In this document: positions 8,354-16,686 of the stretch, piece by piece
Layout: each line of letters opens with the position of its first letter
Numbering within the stretch: position 1 is the stretch's first letter
Assembly (NCBI RefSeq): GCF_003100395.1
Contig: NZ_CP029210.1
Location: 2,170,001 to 2,234,000 of the forward strand
Direction of reading: 5' to 3'
DNA length: 64,000 nucleotides
DNA from: Aquabacterium olei
GTDB taxonomy: Bacteria > Pseudomonadota > Gammaproteobacteria > Burkholderiales > Burkholderiaceae_C
Translations under genes and position numbers: made by a program
The notes under the pieces: generated by a model
Told to the model about the DNA's origin: nothing
The model's database searches: none
The model's input: the letters and a program-made list of their open reading frames with translations, nothing else

Positions 8354-8382
8354 ATTCTACCCCGAAAAAGGTTGACATGCCA
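8354..8382 (-). promoter_or_regulatory. Candidate promoter of rpsU
   Basis: On the minus strand TAGAAT (8354-8359) is preceded at 17 bases by TGGCAT (8377-8382), a poor -35. The GGGG-TAGAAT context resembles other promoters in this genome (for example etfB). Predicted start near 8347. Confidence 0.4.
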
Positions 8383-8412
8383 TATTGCGCAGGCACGCCT
8401 TTCAAAATTCGC

Positions 8413-8955
8413 TTACAGGCGCCGGATACCCTGGCCGTCACGCAACTGCTTGCGGGCGTCGACGTCCGGCAACGGCAAGACCGGCACGCTCCCCCCCTCG
8501 GCCGCCAGCGCGTCGAGCACCTCCACCAGCGGCTCCAGCACGAAGGCGCGCGCCATCATGCGGGGGTGCGGCAACGTCAGGGAGGAGGTACAGCGCGCCG
8601 CATCCCCATACCAGAGCAGATCGAGGTCGAGCGTGCGGGGGGCATGGCGGTAAGGGCGCTCGCGGTCATGCGCGGTTTCCAGCGCCAGCAAGGCGGCCAG
8701 CAGTTCCTGCGGGCCCAGCGCCGATGACAACACGGCCACGGCGTTGATGAAGTCGGGGCCGGTGGCGTCCACCGGCGCGGTCTCGTACAAGGACGAGACG
8801 CGGACCACGGCGGTGCCCGGCAACCCATTCATATCCTCGAGCGCACGGGCCAGCCGCGCGCGCATGTCGCCCAGGTTGCCGCCCATGCCCACCAGCGCGA
8901 GGTGCCGGGGCACCCGACTCAGGGCCTGGGTGTCCGGGGCAACCGGGTGCGTCAA
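8413..8955 (-). CDS. folK: HPPK: 2-amino-4-hydroxy-6-hydroxymethyldihydropteridine diphosphokinase
   Basis: Folate-pathway enzyme that transfers pyrophosphate from ATP to hydroxymethyldihydropterin. Motifs: GMGGNLGDMRARL near residues 23-35, SSLYETAPVDATGPDFINAV in the middle, and the signature RPYRHAPRTLDLDLLWYGD, then LPHPRMMARAFVLEPL. The reading frame has no ATG before the first conserved motif; TTG at 8955 overlaps the pcnB stop (TTGA) and gives a 180-residue product with a short extra N-terminus, so a TTG start is assigned. It is the last gene of the perM-hda-HAD-pcnB-folK operon. Confidence 0.93.
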   Translation of the reverse strand: MTHPVAPDTQALSRVPRHLALVGMGGNLGDMRARLARALEDMNGLPGTAVVRVSSLYETAPVDATGPDFINAVAVLSSALGPQELLAALLALETAHDRERPYRHAPRTLDLDLLWYGDAARCTSSLTLPHPRMMARAFVLEPLVEVLDALAAEGGSVPVLPLPDVDARKQLRDGQGIRRL

Positions 8956-10514
8956 TCGGCGGCTCCGTCCTGCGGGGCGCGCTCGCCAGCCGGCTTGCGA
9001 CGGCGACGACGGCGCTTGCGCGGGGCATCGCCGCCCACTTCGCCACCGCCCTCCCCGCTCGTGTCCGGCGCGCTGGCGCGGGTCTGGCGGCGCTGCACTT
9101 CCTGCTGACGCGCTTCGTCGAGCAGGCGGCGGCGCTCGTGGTCATCGGCCAACGAGAAGTCTTCCCACCAGGTGGCCAGCTCCATGTCCAGCTCGCCGGC
9201 CTGGGCGCGCAGGCGAAGGAAGTCGAAACCCGCGCGGAAGCGCGGCTGCTCGACCAGCGTCAGAGGCCCGTTGCCCACGCGGCGCTCGAAGCGCGGCTGC
9301 ATGGTCCAGATCTCGCGCATGTCGGCGGCCAGCTTGCCGCGACCGGAAATGTCGCCGATGCGGGCGTTGAAGACGGCGTCGGTGGCCGACTGCAGTGCGG
9401 GGAACGGCGGCTCGCCCTGCGCCTGGTTGCGCTTCCAGTGCTCGAGCACGTCGTGCCACAGCAGGCAGGCCAGCAGGAAGCTGGGCGCCACCGGCTTGCC
9501 CTCGCCAACGCGGCGGTCGGTGTCGTTGAGCGCCAGCTGCACGAAATGGTCGCGCCCCGGATGGCGGCGCGCTTCGTCGAACACGGCGTCGAGCACGGGG
9601 AACACGCCACGGTCGAGGCCCTGCTTGCGCAGCTCGTTGAGCGACGCGGTGGCGTGGCCCGTCTGCAGCAGCTTGATCATCTCGTCGAACAGGCGCGACT
9701 GCGGCACGTTGGCCAGCAGGTCGGCCATGGCCTGGATGGGTTCGCGGGTGCGCGGCTCGATCTCGAAGCCCAGCTTGGCGGCGAAACGCACCACGCGGAC
9801 GATGCGCACCGGGTCTTCGCGGTAGCGCACTTCCGGGACACCGATCATGCGCAGCACGCGCTTCTTCGCATCCTTGATGCCGCCGTGGTAGTCGACCACC
9901 ACGCCGGTGCGCGGGTCGTAGTACATGGCGTTGATGGTGAAGTCGCGCCGGGCGGCGTCCTGATCCTGCGGGCCCCAGACGTTGTCGCGCAGCACGCGGC
10001 CACTGGCATCCACCACGAGGGACTTGTCGGCCAGTTCCTTCTTGGAGGTCTTCTCGTTGCCCTCGACCTGCTCGGCCGCGGTGGCGTCCATGTAGGCGCG
10101 GAAGGTCGAGACCTCGATCACCTCGTGTTCGCGGCCACGGCCATAGACCACGTGCACGATGCGAAAGCGCCGGCCGATGATGAAGGCGCGGCGGAACAGG
10201 CTCTTGACCTGCTCGGGCGTGGCGTTGGTGGCCACGTCGAAGTCCTTGGGGCGCATGCCCAGGATGAGGTCGCGCACGGCGCCCCCGACGATGTAGGCCT
10301 CGTAACCCGCGTCCTGCAGGGTTTCGACCACCCGGCGGGCGCGTTCGTCGACCAGGTCGGGGTCGATGCCGTGCTCGCTTGCAGGCACGTCCACGCGCTT
10401 GCCCACCGGAATGCGCGGGGGCTTGGCGGCCTTCGCCGTCTTCGCGGCCGGCGCGGCAGTGCGCTGGCGCGGGGGTTTCTTACCCAGGATCTTGTCTATC
10501 AGGCTCTTGATCAT
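8952..10514 (-). CDS. pcnB: Poly(A) polymerase I
   Basis: Adds 3' poly(A) tails to RNAs and promotes their decay. The 520-residue product has the class II nucleotidyltransferase head: GGAVRD at 77-82 and the catalytic DFD at 91-93, then RRDFTINAMYYDPRTG, which is diagnostic of the PcnB/CCA family. A variable helical RNA-binding region follows and the last 40 residues are very basic (PRKRRRRRRKPAGER). The N-terminal 40 residues are Lys/Ala/Pro-rich. It could in principle be a CCA-adding enzyme, but the basic tail, length and adjacency to folK point to PcnB. Start (ATG) overlaps the preceding stop by four bases. Confidence 0.93.
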   Translation of the reverse strand: MIKSLIDKILGKKPPRQRTAAPAAKTAKAAKPPRIPVGKRVDVPASEHGIDPDLVDERARRVVETLQDAGYEAYIVGGAVRDLILGMRPKDFDVATNATPEQVKSLFRRAFIIGRRFRIVHVVYGRGREHEVIEVSTFRAYMDATAAEQVEGNEKTSKKELADKSLVVDASGRVLRDNVWGPQDQDAARRDFTINAMYYDPRTGVVVDYHGGIKDAKKRVLRMIGVPEVRYREDPVRIVRVVRFAAKLGFEIEPRTREPIQAMADLLANVPQSRLFDEMIKLLQTGHATASLNELRKQGLDRGVFPVLDAVFDEARRHPGRDHFVQLALNDTDRRVGEGKPVAPSFLLACLLWHDVLEHWKRNQAQGEPPFPALQSATDAVFNARIGDISGRGKLAADMREIWTMQPRFERRVGNGPLTLVEQPRFRAGFDFLRLRAQAGELDMELATWWEDFSLADDHERRRLLDEARQQEVQRRQTRASAPDTSGEGGGEVGGDAPRKRRRRRRKPAGERAPQDGAAD

Positions 10515-11179
10515 GCGAACAGTCGAAGGATGCGCCAGCCGCGTTCACGGGCCACGGTCTCCAGCGCGGGGCTGGGATTGGTGGCCACAGGGTCGTTGGC
10601 GCGCTCCAGCAAAGGCAGGTCGTTGGGGGAATCGCTGTAGAAGCTGACGCGTCCAAAGTCGCTCAGCTGTCGTCCCTTCTCGGACAACCATTGTTCCACA
10701 CGTGTGATCTTGCCTTCACGGAAGGAAGGCACACCGTCGATCCGGCCCGTTACGCGGCCCTCGGCATCGCGCTCCAGGCGCACGGCCAGCAGGTCGTCGA
10801 CGTTGAACGCGTCGGCAATCGGGCGGGTGACGAATTCGTTGGTGGCGGTGACGATGGCCAGCAGGTCGCCCTGCGCGCGGTGGCGCTCGACCAGCTCGAC
10901 GGCCTGCGGGTGGATGGCCGGCAGGATCACCTCTTCCATGAAGGTCTGCTGCAGGGCGGCCTGGGCCTCGGCATCGAGCTCGCGCCAGATGCTGGTGGTG
11001 AAGGCGATGTAGTCGTCGAGCACCAGCGTGCCGTTGCAGTACTGCTCGTAGAAGGTGTTGTTGCGGGCGCGGTAGGTCACGCCATCGGCCAGCTCGTGGC
11101 GGATGAGGAACTCCCCGAACTCGTGGTCGGAGTCCAGCGGCAGCAGCGTGTGGTCGAGGTCGAAAAGGGCAAGGTTCAT
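10511..11179 (-). CDS. HAD-IB family hydrolase (SerB/CicA-like)
   Basis: The 222-residue product is a haloacid-dehalogenase phosphatase of subfamily IB. Motif I is FDLDHTLLP with nucleophile Asp7 and acid/base Asp9; motif II TATN lies mid-protein and motif III is SFYSDSPNDLPLL, with the cap domain between. Relatives include phosphoserine phosphatase-like and CicA proteins; the true substrate is unknown. The upstream gene (hda) overlaps by four bases (ATGA) and so does pcnB at the other end. This hda-HAD-pcnB-folK order is common in Burkholderiales. Confidence 0.88.
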   Translation of the reverse strand: MNLALFDLDHTLLPLDSDHEFGEFLIRHELADGVTYRARNNTFYEQYCNGTLVLDDYIAFTTSIWRELDAEAQAALQQTFMEEVILPAIHPQAVELVERHRAQGDLLAIVTATNEFVTRPIADAFNVDDLLAVRLERDAEGRVTGRIDGVPSFREGKITRVEQWLSEKGRQLSDFGRVSFYSDSPNDLPLLERANDPVATNPSPALETVARERGWRILRLFA

Positions 11180-11880
11180 GGGTTCTCCACGGCCAGCATC
11201 TGCTTGAGCAGGGGCACGGTGATCAGGCGGTGTTCGGCCAGCGCATAGCGGTCGAGGCGGTCCAGCAGCGTCATGAGAAAGCCCAGATCGCGGCTGTAGC
11301 GGGTCAGCAGGTAGGAGACGATGTCGTCGCCCAGCGCCATGCCGCGGCGGGCGGCCTCGCGCTGCAGCGCGTCGCGCACGCCGGCTTCGTCGAGCGGGCT
11401 CAGCGCGAAGATGAGGCCCCAGCCCAGGCGGGTGCGCAGGTCGTCGCGCACGGGCAGGTCGACCGGCGGCACGTTGCCCGCAGCCATGATGAAGAGCGGG
11501 CCGGCTTCGGTCGGGTTCGAGGGGCTGGCCGACTCGATGAAGAGGTTGAAGGCCAGGTGCTGGTGATCGGCGTCGAGCTGGTCGCACTCGTCGATCAGGG
11601 CGAGCGTGGGCGACATCGGGTCGGCCGCATCCCACATCTGGCAGGTCTGCGCGTTGAGCCACACGACGCCGAAGCCCTTGCCGAGCGCGTGCTCGACCAT
11701 GGCGCGCATCAGGTGCGTCTTGCCGGAGCCGGCGGGACCCCAGAGGTAGGCGGGCGAGACCGGCCCGCTGACGGCCGGCCAGGCGCGGAGCCAGGCCAGC
11801 AGGTCGGCGTTGGGGCCGTCGACGAAATCATCGAGGGTCTGGACGACAGCGGGCCCCAGATCCAGCGGAATCTGGCGCAT
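11176..11880 (-). CDS. hda: DnaA-homologous regulator Hda
   Basis: AAA+ protein that, with the beta clamp, stimulates DnaA-ATP hydrolysis after initiation and prevents re-replication. The N-terminus MRQIPLDLG is the expected clamp-binding motif; Walker A is GPAGSGKTH at 48-56 and Walker B is LALIDECDQLD. The 234-residue length is normal. A longer start at 11928 would add 16 residues ahead of the clamp motif, so 11880 was chosen. There is no strong ribosome-binding site before either start. It lies 79 bases after perM and overlaps the HAD gene by four bases. Confidence 0.92.
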   Translation of the reverse strand: MRQIPLDLGPAVVQTLDDFVDGPNADLLAWLRAWPAVSGPVSPAYLWGPAGSGKTHLMRAMVEHALGKGFGVVWLNAQTCQMWDAADPMSPTLALIDECDQLDADHQHLAFNLFIESASPSNPTEAGPLFIMAAGNVPPVDLPVRDDLRTRLGWGLIFALSPLDEAGVRDALQREAARRGMALGDDIVSYLLTRYSRDLGFLMTLLDRLDRYALAEHRLITVPLLKQMLAVENP

Positions 11881-11959
11881 GGGCTGCACACCCGAAGAAC
11901 GACTCAGCAGCGAGTCCAGGTGACTCATGTTGACAGCAGGCAGACCAGATCCATCCGGA

Positions 11960-13039
11960 TCAATCGGCCTGGTACAGGCGCGATGCCTGCCAGGCCACGA
12001 AGGCACGACGCCCCAGCACCATCGCCAGGGCGGACACGGGCAAGGCGATCAGCAGGCCCCAGAAGCCCATCCATTGCCCGAACAGCATCAACGCGAAGAT
12101 GACACCCAACGGATGCAGGCCGATGCGCTCGCCCACCAGGCGGGGCGTGAGGAAGAAGCTCTCGACGACCTGGCCCAGGCCATAGACCACGCCCACGCCC
12201 AGCAAGGGCCACAGCACACCCTGCTCACCGTTGCCGAACTGCAGCAGGCCGGCCAGCACGGCCAGCACCATGCCGAGGCCGAACCCCAGATAAGGGATGC
12301 AGACGGCGAGGCCGGTGAAGACGCCGATCGGCAGCGCCAGGCTGAAGCCGAACAGCGACAGCCCGATGCTGTAATAGATCGCCAGGATGCCCATGACGAT
12401 GAGCTGCCCCCGCAGGTACTGGCCGAACAGCTCGTCGCATTCCGCCATCACGGCGTGGCCCGGCTCACGCCAGCGCGGTGGCACCAGGGAGGCCCATTGG
12501 CGGCCCAGCCGACCCCAGTCCAGCAACCAGTAGAACGCGAGCATGGGCACCAGCAGCACCATGCCCGCCACCGACATCAGGCCGCCGCCACCGGCCAGCA
12601 CCGACTTCCAGATGGCACCGCCCCATTGCGAGACGTGGTCCTGCATGAAGCCGACCATCCAGGTCTTCAATTCTTCGGCGGTGGCCGGCACGCTGAGCCC
12701 GAACTGACTCAGCCACGGCACGACACGCCCCCACACGCCCACCAGCAGATCGGGCAGTTGCTCACGCAGCATCGGGGTCAGCTTGGACACAATGGGGACC
12801 AGCAGCACGAAGACCGTGGCGGCCACGAGCAGCACGGCCAGCAGACACAGGCCGATCGCCAGAGCGCGGGGCACGCGCCAGTGTTGCAGCCGCAACACGG
12901 CGGGCTGAAGCACATAGGCCAGCACCAGGCTGAGCACGAACGGCGCAAGGATCGCGGCGTGCCACCACAGCAGCACCACCGCCACCACCGCGGCGATCAC
13001 CCAGGGAAGGCGGCGCGAAGACAAGAGAGAAGCAGGCAT
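11960..13039 (-). CDS. AI-2E family transporter (PerM/YdiK-like)
   Basis: Polytopic inner-membrane protein of 359 residues. It has the family layout: two N-terminal segments (about 12-50), a third ending near residue 85, a periplasmic/cytoplasmic region, then five closely packed segments. The conserved C-terminal region is seen in GLAVCIPYLGFGLGMVLAVL, FFLTPRLVGERIGLHPLGVI and the closing hydrophobic stretch. Family members export autoinducer-2 or other small molecules or act as sodium/proton antiporters; the substrate cannot be set from sequence. It is first in the operon with hda. Confidence 0.88.
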   Translation of the reverse strand: MPASLLSSRRLPWVIAAVVAVVLLWWHAAILAPFVLSLVLAYVLQPAVLRLQHWRVPRALAIGLCLLAVLLVAATVFVLLVPIVSKLTPMLREQLPDLLVGVWGRVVPWLSQFGLSVPATAEELKTWMVGFMQDHVSQWGGAIWKSVLAGGGGLMSVAGMVLLVPMLAFYWLLDWGRLGRQWASLVPPRWREPGHAVMAECDELFGQYLRGQLIVMGILAIYYSIGLSLFGFSLALPIGVFTGLAVCIPYLGFGLGMVLAVLAGLLQFGNGEQGVLWPLLGVGVVYGLGQVVESFFLTPRLVGERIGLHPLGVIFALMLFGQWMGFWGLLIALPVSALAMVLGRRAFVAWQASRLYQAD

Positions 13040-13088
13040 GTGCGGCCCATTCTATCGGCCGCCGGCCCGCCGGACCGTCAGGCGGGCC

Positions 13089-13826
13089 TCAGTTCTGGCC
13101 ACCGTAGACCGCGCGGCGTGCTGCTTCCAGCGCCTGCTCGAGCCGCGCCTGACTGCGGTCGGTCGAGGGCCGCGCCTGCCAGTCCGCGACGATGGCGGCC
13201 TCGCGGCGCTTGTATTCGGCCAGCAGGGCCGCCTCGCGCGCCTGCTGTTCCTTGTCGGGCAAGGGGGCGGCGGCTTCGAGCGCTGCCCGGGCGGCGTCCA
13301 GACGCACCTGCCGCTGCGCCTCGTCCGGCTCGAGATCGGCCAGCAAGGCCGTGCTGAGCATCAGGGCTTCGCCCATGGTGGACTCACCCTGGCGCAGCCG
13401 CTCGGGGACCTGCTCCAGCAAGCGCTGGCCGAGCTGGCGCCGCAATGCCGTGTCCGGCTGGTCCTGCATGGCCTGCCACTGCTCGAAACCGCGCTGAAAA
13501 CGCAGGTAGGCCACCACGCGCTGCAACTCGGCCTGGGGATGGGCGGACTGTGCCATGGCGTCTTTCAGGGCGGCCCACTCGGCCGGGCTGAAGTCGGCGG
13601 GGCGCCCGTCGGCGTCGACCGCGGGCGGGGACAGCAGGGCAACGGGCGGCGGCGTGGGCGTGATGCTCTGCGGCACCAGCCCCTCGCGGGTGGGCGGCGC
13701 CGGTGCAGCAGGCGTGCCCTGGCGCCCGGACAGGACGAGCCCTGCCACCAGCGCGACGAGCAGCGCACCCGCAAGGAGGCGCACCCAGGCGCGTCGCCAG
13801 ATCGGAGGCTTGTCGTAAGTGATCAT
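13089..13826 (-). CDS. Uncharacterised membrane-anchored helical protein
   Basis: I do not recognise this 245-residue protein. It has a short basic N-terminus, one membrane segment at about 16-32 (LLAGALLVALVAGLVL), a Pro/Ala-rich linker (about 38-70), and then a long Ala/Gln/Arg/Glu-rich helical domain to the end. The orientation rule (WRRAW before the segment) predicts the helical domain in the periplasm. The layout resembles lipase-specific foldases in outline, but the diagnostic foldase motif is absent. It is divergent from plsY and lies 49 bases upstream of perM on the same strand. Confidence 0.6.
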   Translation of the reverse strand: MITYDKPPIWRRAWVRLLAGALLVALVAGLVLSGRQGTPAAPAPPTREGLVPQSITPTPPPVALLSPPAVDADGRPADFSPAEWAALKDAMAQSAHPQAELQRVVAYLRFQRGFEQWQAMQDQPDTALRRQLGQRLLEQVPERLRQGESTMGEALMLSTALLADLEPDEAQRQVRLDAARAALEAAAPLPDKEQQAREAALLAEYKRREAAIVADWQARPSTDRSQARLEQALEAARRAVYGGQN

Positions 13827-14001
13827 GGGCCGAACGGGGCAACGCCCGCAAACGTGACGTATTGCGCACGATTGTGCGGTGCACCGGACGCCTGCGCGAG
13901 CCGGGACAACCCCGCCGCCCCCTGATGCCGGGGCGCCGGGGCGTCAGCCCGCAGGCCCCAGCCACTACACTGGCGCCCTGTTGCCAACGTCTCGTGCCGG
14001 A

Positions 14002-14634
14002 ATGAACCTCGCCAGCCTCGATCCCAGCCTGCTCTGCGCCCTGGGCGCAGTCATCGCCTACCTGATCGGCTCTCTCTCCTTTGCCGTCATCGTCAGCCGC
14101 CTCTTCGGGCTGGCCGATCCCCGTACCTATGGCTCGGGCAACCCCGGCGCCACCAACGTGCTGCGCTCGGGCAACAAGGGTGCCGCCATCCTGACCCTGC
14201 TGTTCGACGCGCTGAAGGGCTATGTTCCCGTGGCGGTCGCCTACCAGCTCGGCCTGTCCGAACTCGTCGTCACCGTGGTCGGCCTGGGTGCGTTCATCGG
14301 GCACCTGTGGCCGGTGTTCTTCCGCTTCGAGGGCGGCAAGGGCGTGGCCACGGCAGCCGGCGTGCTGCTGGGGTTCGCCCCGGCGCTGGGTGGTCTGGTG
14401 TTGCTCGTCTGGGTGGTGGTGGCGGCGGTGTTCCGCTATTCGTCGCTGGCCGCGCTGGTGGCCGCCGTTTCGGCGCCGGCCATCCAGGTGTGGGGCTGGG
14501 GTCAAGGCCCCATGACGGCCGGCGTCATCCTGATGAGCGCCCTGCTGATCTGGCGGCATGCGGCCAACATCCGCAAGCTGCTCAACGGCCAGGAAAGCAA
14601 ACTCGGGCAGAAGGCCGCGCCGCCCAAGGCCTGA
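14002..14634 (+). CDS. plsY: Glycerol-3-phosphate acyltransferase PlsY
   Basis: Inner-membrane enzyme that transfers acyl groups from acyl-phosphate to glycerol-3-phosphate, the first step of phospholipid synthesis. All three PlsY motifs are visible: SGNPGATNVLR at 45-55, FEGGKGVATA at 109-118 and the C-terminal IWRHAANIRKLLNG. Five hydrophobic segments fit. ATG at 14002 gives 210 residues; the open frame extends upstream but without family similarity. A TACACT -10 candidate lies at 13966-13971. It is followed at 15 bases by the glutaredoxin-like gene. Confidence 0.94.
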   Translation: MNLASLDPSLLCALGAVIAYLIGSLSFAVIVSRLFGLADPRTYGSGNPGATNVLRSGNKGAAILTLLFDALKGYVPVAVAYQLGLSELVVTVVGLGAFIGHLWPVFFRFEGGKGVATAAGVLLGFAPALGGLVLLVWVVVAAVFRYSSLAALVAAVSAPAIQVWGWGQGPMTAGVILMSALLIWRHAANIRKLLNGQESKLGQKAAPPKA

Positions 14635-14649
14635 TCGTCACAGCCACCG

Positions 14650-15084
14650 ATGCCCGCCACCCCGCCCCCGTCCCCCGGACCGACCCACGGCAGCCTGGGG
14701 CGCCGGGGCTGGGTGAGCCTCATCGTGGTGATGGCTTCGGTCACTGCCCTGTCGCAGGGCTGGTCGTGGTGGCGTGAACGGGGCATCGTGCGCACGGTCA
14801 AGGCCGAGGCCACCGTCGGGGACATCGAGATGTTCACCACCCTCACCTGCCCTTACTGTGCCCAGGCGCGCTACTGGCTGGATCGCCACGCCGTGCCGTG
14901 GCAGGAGTGCAATGTCGACACATCGGCCACCTGCCGGACCCGCTTCGAGGCCAAAGGGGCGCCGGGCGTCCCGCTGATGCATGTGCGGGGGGAATGGCAA
15001 CTGGGTTTCGACGCCAGCCGGCTGGCGCGCACCCTCTCCGCCACACCGCGACCGTCCGCCTCCACGGCATCTGCCGCTCGCTGA
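14650..15084 (+). CDS. Membrane-anchored glutaredoxin-like protein
   Basis: The 144-residue product has a Pro-rich N-terminus, one membrane segment at about 22-38, then a glutaredoxin domain whose redox motif is CPYC at 67-70. The cis-proline loop is present (GAPGVPLMHV, near 102-111). A conserved Cys pair at 88 and 96 (ECNVDTSATC) may form a second disulfide. The signal-anchor and the Arg residues before it predict a periplasmic face for the thioredoxin fold, unusual for a CPYC glutaredoxin. Function could be disulfide reduction or exchange. It is likely co-transcribed with plsY. Confidence 0.75.
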   Translation: MPATPPPSPGPTHGSLGRRGWVSLIVVMASVTALSQGWSWWRERGIVRTVKAEATVGDIEMFTTLTCPYCAQARYWLDRHAVPWQECNVDTSATCRTRFEAKGAPGVPLMHVRGEWQLGFDASRLARTLSATPRPSASTASAAR

Positions 15085-15093
15085 CGCGGGCAG

Positions 15094-15720
15094 TCAGGCC
15101 AGACCCAGACGGGCCAGATCGCCTCGGCCCTCGCGCAGCACTTCGGGTGTGCCACTGGTGAGGTCGATGACGGTGGTGGGGGCCAACGGACACGCCCCCG
15201 CATCCACCACTGCCTGAATCCGCTTTTCCAGTGCCGCACGAATCTCCTGCGCGTCGTTCAACGCGTCTTCGTGATCCGGCAGGATCAGCGTGGTGGCAAG
15301 CAGCGGCTGACCGAGGATTTCCAGCAGCGCCTGGGTGGTGGCGTGCTCGGGCACGCGCAGGCCGATGGTGCGCCGGGAGGGGTGCGAGACCCGACGGGGC
15401 ACTTCCTTGGTGGCCTCCAGGATGAAGGTGTAGGGGCCAGGGGTGCCGAGTTTGAGCAGGCGATACTGGGTGTTGTCGACCCGGGCATAGCTGGCCAGCT
15501 CGGAGAGGTCGCGGCACAGCAGCGTCAGGTGATGCCGCTCGTCCACGCCCCGGATGCGCCGCAGCTGGTCGACCGCGGACTTGTCATCCAGGTGACAGAC
15601 CAGCGCGTAGCTGGAGTCGGTGGGCAGCGCGACGACACCGCCCTTGTGCAGGATGTCGGCCGCCTGCTTGAGCAGACGGGCTTGCGGGTGTTCCGGATGA
15701 ACTTCGAAGTATTGGGCCAT
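15094..15720 (-). CDS. yciO: YciO-type Sua5/YrdC family protein (threonylcarbamoyl-AMP synthase-like)
   Basis: The 208-residue product belongs to the Sua5/YrdC/YciO family, which makes threonylcarbamoyl-AMP for tRNA t6A or has lost that activity. Features are PTDSSYALVC near 36-45, RHHLTLLCRDLSELASYA, GTPGPYTFILEATKEVPRR and SRRTIGLRVPEH. The PTDSSYAL and PGPYTF forms match the YciO branch rather than TsaC. In Escherichia coli yciO is also next to the PHP nuclease gene, and here the PHP gene lies 48 bases upstream, so the pair appears conserved. YciO's own role is less certain than TsaC's. Confidence 0.88.
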   Translation of the reverse strand: MAQYFEVHPEHPQARLLKQAADILHKGGVVALPTDSSYALVCHLDDKSAVDQLRRIRGVDERHHLTLLCRDLSELASYARVDNTQYRLLKLGTPGPYTFILEATKEVPRRVSHPSRRTIGLRVPEHATTQALLEILGQPLLATTLILPDHEDALNDAQEIRAALEKRIQAVVDAGACPLAPTTVIDLTSGTPEVLREGRGDLARLGLA

Positions 15721-15768
15721 GAGCCCGATAGCCTACCGCGTTTGGGCCTTTGCGGCGGCGGCACCCTG

Positions 15769-16617
15769 TCAGGCGCGCAGGATACGGTGCGAGAGCGCTT
15801 CCCAGATCGGCGTGACGGAGCCGGGCAGCGCAGGCAAGGTGCCCAGATCGGTGTGGCTTTCGGTGGGGTCGTGGAAGTCGGAGCCGCGCGACGCGAGCAG
15901 GGCGAATTCGCGGGCGGCCTCGGCGTACCGCTGGTACTCCGCCGGCGTGTGGCTGCCGGTGACAACCTCCACACCGATGCCGCCGTGCGACTTGAATTCG
16001 ACGAAGAGCGCGTACTCTTCGTTGGGCGTGAAGTCATAGCGCGCGGGGTGCGCCACCACGGCGGCACCGCCGGCCTCCACGATCCAGCGGACGGCATCGC
16101 CCAGCTTTGCCCACCGATGGGGCACGAAGCCGGGTTTGCCCTCCGTCAGATACCGTCGGAAGACCTCGTGCGGGTCGGCGCAGATGCCGATCTCGACGAG
16201 GTAGCGGGCAAAGTGGGTGCGGCTGATCAGATCGGGGTTGCCGACGTACTTGAGCGCCCCTTCGAAGGCGTTCGGGATGCCGACACGGGCGAGGTCGTCT
16301 GCCATGTCGCGGGCCCGGCGTTCGCGCCCCCCCCGTGTGGCGGCCAGACCGGCCACCAGCGTCGGATGGTCGGGATCGAAGCCCAGTCCGACGATGTGCA
16401 CCGTCTTGTCGGCAAAGGTCACCGAGATCTCGGTGCCCGGCAGGTAGTCCATGCCCAGGGCGTGAGCGGCATCACGTGCGCGGTGCTGCCCCCCCACCTC
16501 GTCGTGGTCCGTCAGGGACCAGAGCTCGACGCCGTTGCGGTGCGCGCGCTCGGCCACCGCCTCAGGCGACAGCGTGCCGTCGGACACATTGGAGTGACAG
16601 TGCAGATCGGCGTTCAT
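15769..16617 (-). CDS. rnm: PHP-domain phosphoesterase, RNase AM type (YciV)
   Basis: Metal-dependent 5'-3' exonuclease/phosphoesterase of the polymerase-and-histidinol-phosphatase fold. Metal-ligand motifs are all present: DLHCHS at residues 4-9, TDHDEVGG near 35-42, PGTEIS near 61-66, HPARYDF in the middle and GSDFHDP near the end. Relatives (Rnm) mature 5S and other rRNA 5' ends. The 282-residue form from 16617 starts at the conserved MNADLHCH; upstream in-frame ATGs at 16635 and 16644 are also possible and no ribosome-binding site decides. It is followed by yciO. Confidence 0.88.
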   Translation of the reverse strand: MNADLHCHSNVSDGTLSPEAVAERAHRNGVELWSLTDHDEVGGQHRARDAAHALGMDYLPGTEISVTFADKTVHIVGLGFDPDHPTLVAGLAATRGGRERRARDMADDLARVGIPNAFEGALKYVGNPDLISRTHFARYLVEIGICADPHEVFRRYLTEGKPGFVPHRWAKLGDAVRWIVEAGGAAVVAHPARYDFTPNEEYALFVEFKSHGGIGVEVVTGSHTPAEYQRYAEAAREFALLASRGSDFHDPTESHTDLGTLPALPGSVTPIWEALSHRILRA

Positions 16618-16686
16618 GAGGTGCAAGGCGGACATCTTGATCACATCGTAGCAAGCATGGGCGCACCGCCCTGCCGCCGCGCGCGA

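Larger units (their letters stand above)
8104..8412 (-). other. rpsU leader/promoter region (309 bases without a gene)
   Basis: The stretch between rpsU and folK holds no credible coding sequence. It contains a candidate -10 element near the folK end (8354-8359) and a long imperfect hairpin (8221-8265). If the promoter is correct, rpsU carries a 5' leader of roughly 240 bases, long for a 70-codon gene. Confidence 0.55.

Noticed and set aside
8372..8377. TTGACA on the plus strand as a promoter -35
   Set aside because: No -10 hexamer lies 16-18 bases downstream, and no plus-strand gene follows.
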